Shown: positions 63,601 through 64,000 of the stretch, piece by piece
Layout of the letters: each line of letters opens with the position of its first letter
How positions within the stretch are numbered: the first letter of the stretch is position 1
Assembly (NCBI GenBank): GCA_037349105.1
Contig: JAYJMM010000103.1
Coordinates: 1,798,001-1,862,000, forward strand
Source: Limnomonas spitsbergensis
Lineage: Eukaryota; Chlorophyta; Chlorophyceae; Chlamydomonadales
Direction: 5' to 3'
Length of the DNA: 64,000 nt
The notes under the pieces: generated by a model
Told to the model about the DNA's origin: nothing
The model's input: the letters and a program-made list of their open reading frames with translations, nothing else
Databases searched by the model: none
Translations under genes and position numbers: made by a program

Positions 63601-64000
63601 AAGGGTGCTGTGATGGGGGGGAGAGGTGTGGGGGAGGAGGCGTGAGGGCGAGGGGTGGGGTGCAGCAAGGGTGCTGTGATGGGGGGGGGGGTGGGGGAGG
63701 AGGCGTGAGGGGGAGGGGTGGGGTGCAGCAAGGGTGCTGTGATGGGGGGAAGGGGTGTTGAGGAGGAGGCGTGAGGGGGAGGGGTGGGGTGCAGCAAGGG
63801 TGCTGTGATGGGGGGGGGCGGGGGGAGGAGGCGTGATGGGGAGGGGGGGGGGGTGCAGCAAGGGTGCTGTGATGGGGGAGAGGGGTGTTGAGGAGGAGGC
63901 GTGAGGGGGAGGGGTGGGGTGCAGCAAGGGTGCTGTGATGGGGGGGAGGGGTGTGGTGGAAGAGGCGTGAGGGGGAGGGGTGGGGTGCAGCAAGGGTGCT
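45693..64000 (+). CDS. Class III nucleotidyl cyclase, soluble adenylyl cyclase (ADCY10-like) type; 3' end outside window
   Basis: Fourteen phase-compatible exons: 45693-46066 (start uncertain), 47973-48096, 48466-48791, 49474-50010, 52721-53035, 53882-54571, 55333-55713, 56006-56191, 57008-57077, 57935-58022, 58279-58366, 59373-59497, 61477-61586 and 62926-63214. They code ~1,234 aa so far. Exon 2 has MVADVKGFTKLTEILTKR, with the first metal-binding Asp. Exon 3 has GDVVKFAGDSVIVAFYA, with the Lys and second Asp typical of soluble adenylyl cyclases. Exons 9-12 supply LSLKLMVSAG, VCAFHVGG, FFLGDRPF and VVISPEVHQML, the second half of the same domain. The enzyme should make cAMP (or cGMP) from ATP/GTP in the cytosol or flagellum, often bicarbonate-responsive in this family. 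About 700 residues of Gly/Ala/Ser/Pro-rich sequence (exons 4-8) split the domain. Exon 14 contains an in-frame DPARSQGL repeat. A second cyclase domain would be expected past the window. Confidence 0.85.
46067..46260. repeat. Copies of the exon 1 donor of the cyclase
   Basis: Exon 1 ends GACGCTGTGCAG|GTGGGG then TTCAGGGTCC. Variants GATGCACTGTAG|GTAGGG, CACACTGTAG|GTGGG and GATGCAGTGAAG|GTGGGG, each followed by TTCAG, occur three more times within 170 bp. Confidence 0.75.
46355..46745. repeat. 22-bp minisatellite in cyclase intron 1
   Basis: About 17 copies of TTCCAACCAATCCAGCACCA with GC, including CAACCATTCCAGCAACAG variants. It is followed by CAGCAG-rich sequence to about 47080. The Pro/Asn/Gln and Trp/Gly ORFs are repeat translations. 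Confidence 0.92.
47255..47630. repeat. ~70-bp repeat built on CTGGATCCAG
   Basis: About five copies of GGCTGGATCCAGGCCCAGTG, GCTGGATCCAGGCTGGATCC and ATCACTAGCATCTGGATCC lie in cyclase intron 1. The palindromic GGATCC core recurs many times. Confidence 0.9.
47895..47935 (+). pseudogene. Decoy copy of the exon 2 acceptor of the cyclase
   Basis: CGCTCCTGTCCTATCAG|GG then CCTGGAGGAC and TAA copies the true acceptor and exon start 70 bp downstream (CCTTGTCCTGCCAG|GG, CCTGGAGGACC). It keeps the AG, but its frame stops after GLED-type residues. Confidence 0.75.
49352..49412 (+). pseudogene. Decoy copy of the exon 4 acceptor of the cyclase
   Basis: TGGTGTACCATCTGCAG|CG, then TGCACAGCATGTAGGCAACG, parallels the real site 97 bp later (TGGTGTTCCGTCTGCAG|CT, then TGCTCAGAACCTCGGCAACG). 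The exon copy carries a TAG and could not be read through. Confidence 0.75.
50011..50215. repeat. Copies of the exon 4 end and donor of the cyclase
   Basis: The exon end GCTCCGCGGATGCCATG|GTGA plus GAGCAATGCCACGCATTCTC recurs near 50104 (GCTGCGGATGCCGTG|GTGTGAGCAAAG) and near 50173 (GCATCGGATGCCACATTGGG AGCAGAAG). The second copy has lost the GT. Confidence 0.72.
50290..52690. repeat. 2.4-kb compound minisatellite in cyclase intron 4
   Basis: Three blocks: 22-bp ATGTAACCCCCTTGCAATCC units (50290-50600); C-rich CCCCCCTTGTACC and CACCCCTTTTACAC units (50600-51000); then ~22/46-bp GGTAACCCCTTGCAATGCCC and ATGGTAACCCCTTGTAACCC units (51000-52690). The arrays share the ACCCCTTG core, so they probably derive from one ancestor. 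Confidence 0.93.
53045..53460. repeat. Degenerate GATCCTGAACCCA repeat
   Basis: About 25 imperfect ~16-20 bp copies of CCAGATCCTGAACC or CCGGACCCTG follow the exon 5 donor of the cyclase. The unit resembles no exon edge. Confidence 0.75.
53461..53881. other. AT-rich intron segment without repeats
   Basis: Cyclase intron 5 continues with unusually AT-rich, non-repetitive DNA (for example 53600-53750) before exon 6 at 53882. No gene or element end was identified. Confidence 0.5.
54600..55290. repeat. Telomere-like and ~25-37 bp repeats in cyclase intron 6
   Basis: Units of CAGGTGTAGCCCTAGGTGTT with ACCCTAAACCCTAATTG (54640-54850), and later CCTGATGAAACTCTTCACCC units (55130-55270), mixed with CCCTAAA words. 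Confidence 0.75.
56170..56340. repeat. Copies of the exon 8 donor of the cyclase
   Basis: Exon 8 ends GTGCAGTCAGCAGCAG|GTGT CAACACC. Two further copies, CTGCAGCAGTAGCAG|GTGTG AACACAG, follow at ~65-bp spacing with the same donor. Confidence 0.82.
56380..57007. repeat. Copies of the exon 9 acceptor of the cyclase
   Basis: The true site (57007) reads GCCTCTGTCCCATGATGTCCAG then ATGCGTAATGG. About six ~95-bp units upstream carry GCCTCTGCCCCCTGTTGTCCAG, then ATGTATGATTGTAC, so acceptor and exon start are copied with an ATG after each AG. Copies are 90-100% alike except the one nearest the exon. Confidence 0.87.
57078..57560. repeat. Array grown from the exon 9 donor
   Basis: Exon 9 ends AGTGCAG|GTGAGAGGGTGG. 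The intron then holds ~30 units of GGTGCAGGTGAGAGG or GGTGGGTGAGTG, many of them exact copies of the GCAG|GTGAGAGGGT junction. Confidence 0.8.
57578..57772. repeat. Pentanucleotide microsatellite (GGTAT/GGCAT)
   Basis: About 37 copies of TATGG with CATGG interruptions in cyclase intron 9. It reads as MVWYG or IPYHT peptides in the open frames; not coding. Confidence 0.95.
58085..58175. repeat. Dispersed repeat B, copy 2
   Basis: CTGGTAACGGCGCGGACG, then CCTCAGCCCATGCCGC and ACCCTAACGCCCCTGCGGGG matches 41335-41480. It lies in cyclase intron 10, in the same orientation as copy 1. Confidence 0.6.
58720..59372. repeat. CCCTAAATCTGTACCCTCAA repeats and an exon 12 decoy
   Basis: About 15 ~19-bp units at 58720-59015, then a degenerate copy of the start of exon 12 at 59018-59062 (GGTGAGCAGCCCAGAG, ACATGCTAGAGGGCTGGGAC against the real GGTGGTCATCAGCCCTGAG, AAATGCTTGAGGGCTGGGAC), then CCCTCCACC-rich sequence up to the true acceptor at 59372. 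Confidence 0.78.
59466..61027. repeat. 64-bp array of ~24 copies of the exon 12 end and donor
   Basis: The last ~30 nt of exon 12 (ATCGAGCACAACCCTGCTAC, CAACAG|GTATGTGG) recur as GATCCAGCACAACCCTGCTA, CCAGCAG|GTATGTGG every 64 bp. They are joined by TTAGGGGGTTAGGGCTTAGG and GTTTAAGTC. Nearly every copy keeps a strong CAG|GTATGT donor. The linker is made of TTAGGG/TTTAGGG-like words. Confidence 0.95.
61060..61335. pseudogene. Three related exon-like remnants before exon 13
   Basis: CTGCAG|GTCGGAGG (61073), TTGCAG|AGCGAAGGCACC (61161) and CCGCAG|ACAGGAGGCACC (61276) each have an AG and a shared tail CAAG(A/G)TT, GCTGAAGCGCTGCT or similar. Each meets a stop codon or lacks a donor. The start AGGAGGC resembles the true exon 13 start after TCCAG (61477). 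They are likely decoy copies or a dying exon. Confidence 0.5.
61610..62565. repeat. ~23-bp array in cyclase intron 13
   Basis: About 40 copies of CACACATGTGCCTGTGACCT plus GGT, with CATGTGGCATGGT variants towards the right and a larger repeated block (61670-61960 resembles 61970-62250). The CACATGTG core is palindromic. Confidence 0.93.
63030..63150 (+). repeat. In-frame 30-bp repeat inside cyclase exon 14
   Basis: Four to five nearly exact copies of CAGGGGCTGGATCCAGCTAG plus ATCT encode QGLDPARS. Unit length is a multiple of three, so the frame is kept. One copy reads GLDPAIS. Confidence 0.88.
63380..64000. repeat. ~63-bp G-rich minisatellite running off the window
   Basis: About ten units of GGTGCAGCAAGGGTGCTGTG, ATGGGGGGG (G run variable), and GGAGGAGGCGTGAGGGGGAG follow the exon 14 donor of the cyclase. 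It continues beyond 64000. Confidence 0.93.

Overview
This window is nuclear DNA of a eukaryote, most likely a green alga of the Chlamydomonadales. The signs are GC-rich, Ala/Gly/Pro/Gln-rich short exons with GT-AG introns, introns soaked in CCCTAAA/TTTAGGG (plant-type telomere-like) words, almost no bacterial-style ORFs, and extreme minisatellite content. A Haematococcus- or Dunaliella-like alga fits best, but I cannot name the species from sequence alone.

Layout. (1) 684-3567, minus: a multi-pass membrane protein gene with a possible FKBP-like C-terminal domain, 3' end not resolved. It is divergent, across a ~740 bp gap, from (2) 4309-28712, plus: a ten-exon mitochondrial carrier gene, an SLC25A38/Hem25 orthologue of 345 aa. 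All ten exons join in phase, yet the gene spans 24.4 kb because its introns hold a 9.1 kb G-rich minisatellite, a 3.8 kb 21-bp minisatellite, a 519 bp hAT-like element and many smaller arrays. (3) 30261-43341, minus, convergent with the carrier: a coiled-coil protein of about 2,270 aa with large Ala/Pro/Gln/Glu-rich in-frame expansions and no recognised family. (4) 44685-45338, plus: a doubtful short gene. (5) 45693 to beyond the window end, plus: a class III adenylyl/guanylyl cyclase gene of the soluble (ADCY10-like) type. Fourteen exons are visible and all are phase-compatible. The two halves of its catalytic domain are separated by about 700 extra residues.

The most striking thing is not a gene. 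In the carrier and cyclase genes, and perhaps in the first gene, intronic tandem repeats very often begin exactly at a splice junction. The repeat unit contains the last or first 15-60 nt of the neighbouring exon together with its GT donor or AG acceptor, copied two to about 25 times into the intron. At least fifteen junctions show this (carrier exons 2, 3, 4, 5, 6, 7 and 10; cyclase exons 1, 2, 4 on both sides, 8, 9 on both sides, and 12 on both sides). The result is long fields of decoy splice sites beside the true ones. This looks like a systematic process of intron growth by exon-edge duplication and deserves testing with transcripts.

The genes have no evident shared pathway: a mitochondrial glycine-type carrier, a cyclic-nucleotide signalling enzyme, a coiled-coil structural protein and a membrane protein. 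No tRNA, rRNA, CRISPR array or autonomous transposon gene was found.
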